Assembly (NCBI GenBank): GCA_015478675.1
Contig: JADMIH010000222.1
Location: 1 to 5,493, forward strand
DNA from: Chloroflexota bacterium
GTDB lineage: Bacteria; Chloroflexota; Chloroflexia; QHBQ01; JADMIH01
Direction of reading: 5' to 3'
Length of the DNA: 5,493 nucleotides
Part shown: piece by piece, positions 5,425 through 5,493 of the stretch
Layout: every line of letters begins with the position of its first letter
How positions within the stretch are numbered: position 1 is the first letter of the stretch
The notes under the pieces: generated by a model
Database searches by the model: none
What the model saw: only the letters and a program-made list of their open reading frames with translations
What the model was told of the DNA's origin: nothing
Program-made: the position numbers and the translations under genes

Positions 5425-5493
5425 GGAAAGCTCCGCCGGTAAGAGTTCAGATTTAGGGTGGAGCAATCTTCTTGGGGTATCTGTGCACCGCTA

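Noticed and set aside
5425..5493. Start or end of another gene at the right edge
   Set aside because: No frame with a ribosome site or recognisable protein fragment was found in this short stretch.

Overview
The window looks like chromosomal DNA from a moderately GC-rich bacterium, most likely a member of the Chloroflexota. The clues are long Thr/Pro/Ser-rich extracellular stalks in two exported proteins, the style of the lipoprotein metallopeptidase, and an anti-sigma factor with a large outward-facing module. This assignment is an inference from protein style; no rRNA or other marker gene is present.

Layout from left to right. Positions 1-97 are non-coding and hold a short palindrome at the left edge. 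Next comes a minus-strand operon: an ECF sigma factor (1940-2572) followed after 54 bases by its membrane-bound anti-sigma factor (98-1885). The anti-sigma has a cytoplasmic zinc-binding ZAS domain, one membrane span, an Ig-like domain, a Thr/Pro stalk and a twin-repeat C-terminal domain outside the cell. Positions 2573-2923 form a divergent control region. It holds an ECF-type promoter candidate just ahead of the sigma gene, an AT-rich perfect 12-bp inverted repeat that carries two face-to-face sigma-70-like promoters, a possible 61-residue leader ORF, and a 14-bp tandem repeat.

On the plus strand, 2924-3874 encodes a protein that resembles plant DA1: three LIM-like Cys4 zinc fingers followed by a DA1-type HExxH metallopeptidase domain, without the ubiquitin-interacting motifs of the plant proteins. 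It ends in a structured convergent intergenic region where a long imperfect palindrome and a terminator hairpin share one arm. The last gene, on the minus strand (3908-5347), encodes a lipoprotein with a second, unrelated HExxH metallopeptidase domain. It has a clear sigma-70-type promoter at 5396-5424.

How the parts may work together: the sigma/anti-sigma pair is a classical envelope-signal relay in which the extracellular module would sense something and release the sigma factor, which probably activates its own promoter. The DA1-like protease is transcribed divergently from the shared control region and may be co-regulated, but no ECF-type promoter was seen in front of it. The lipoprotein peptidase has its own promoter and its link to the rest is only proximity. 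The DA1-like gene is the most unusual item in the window.
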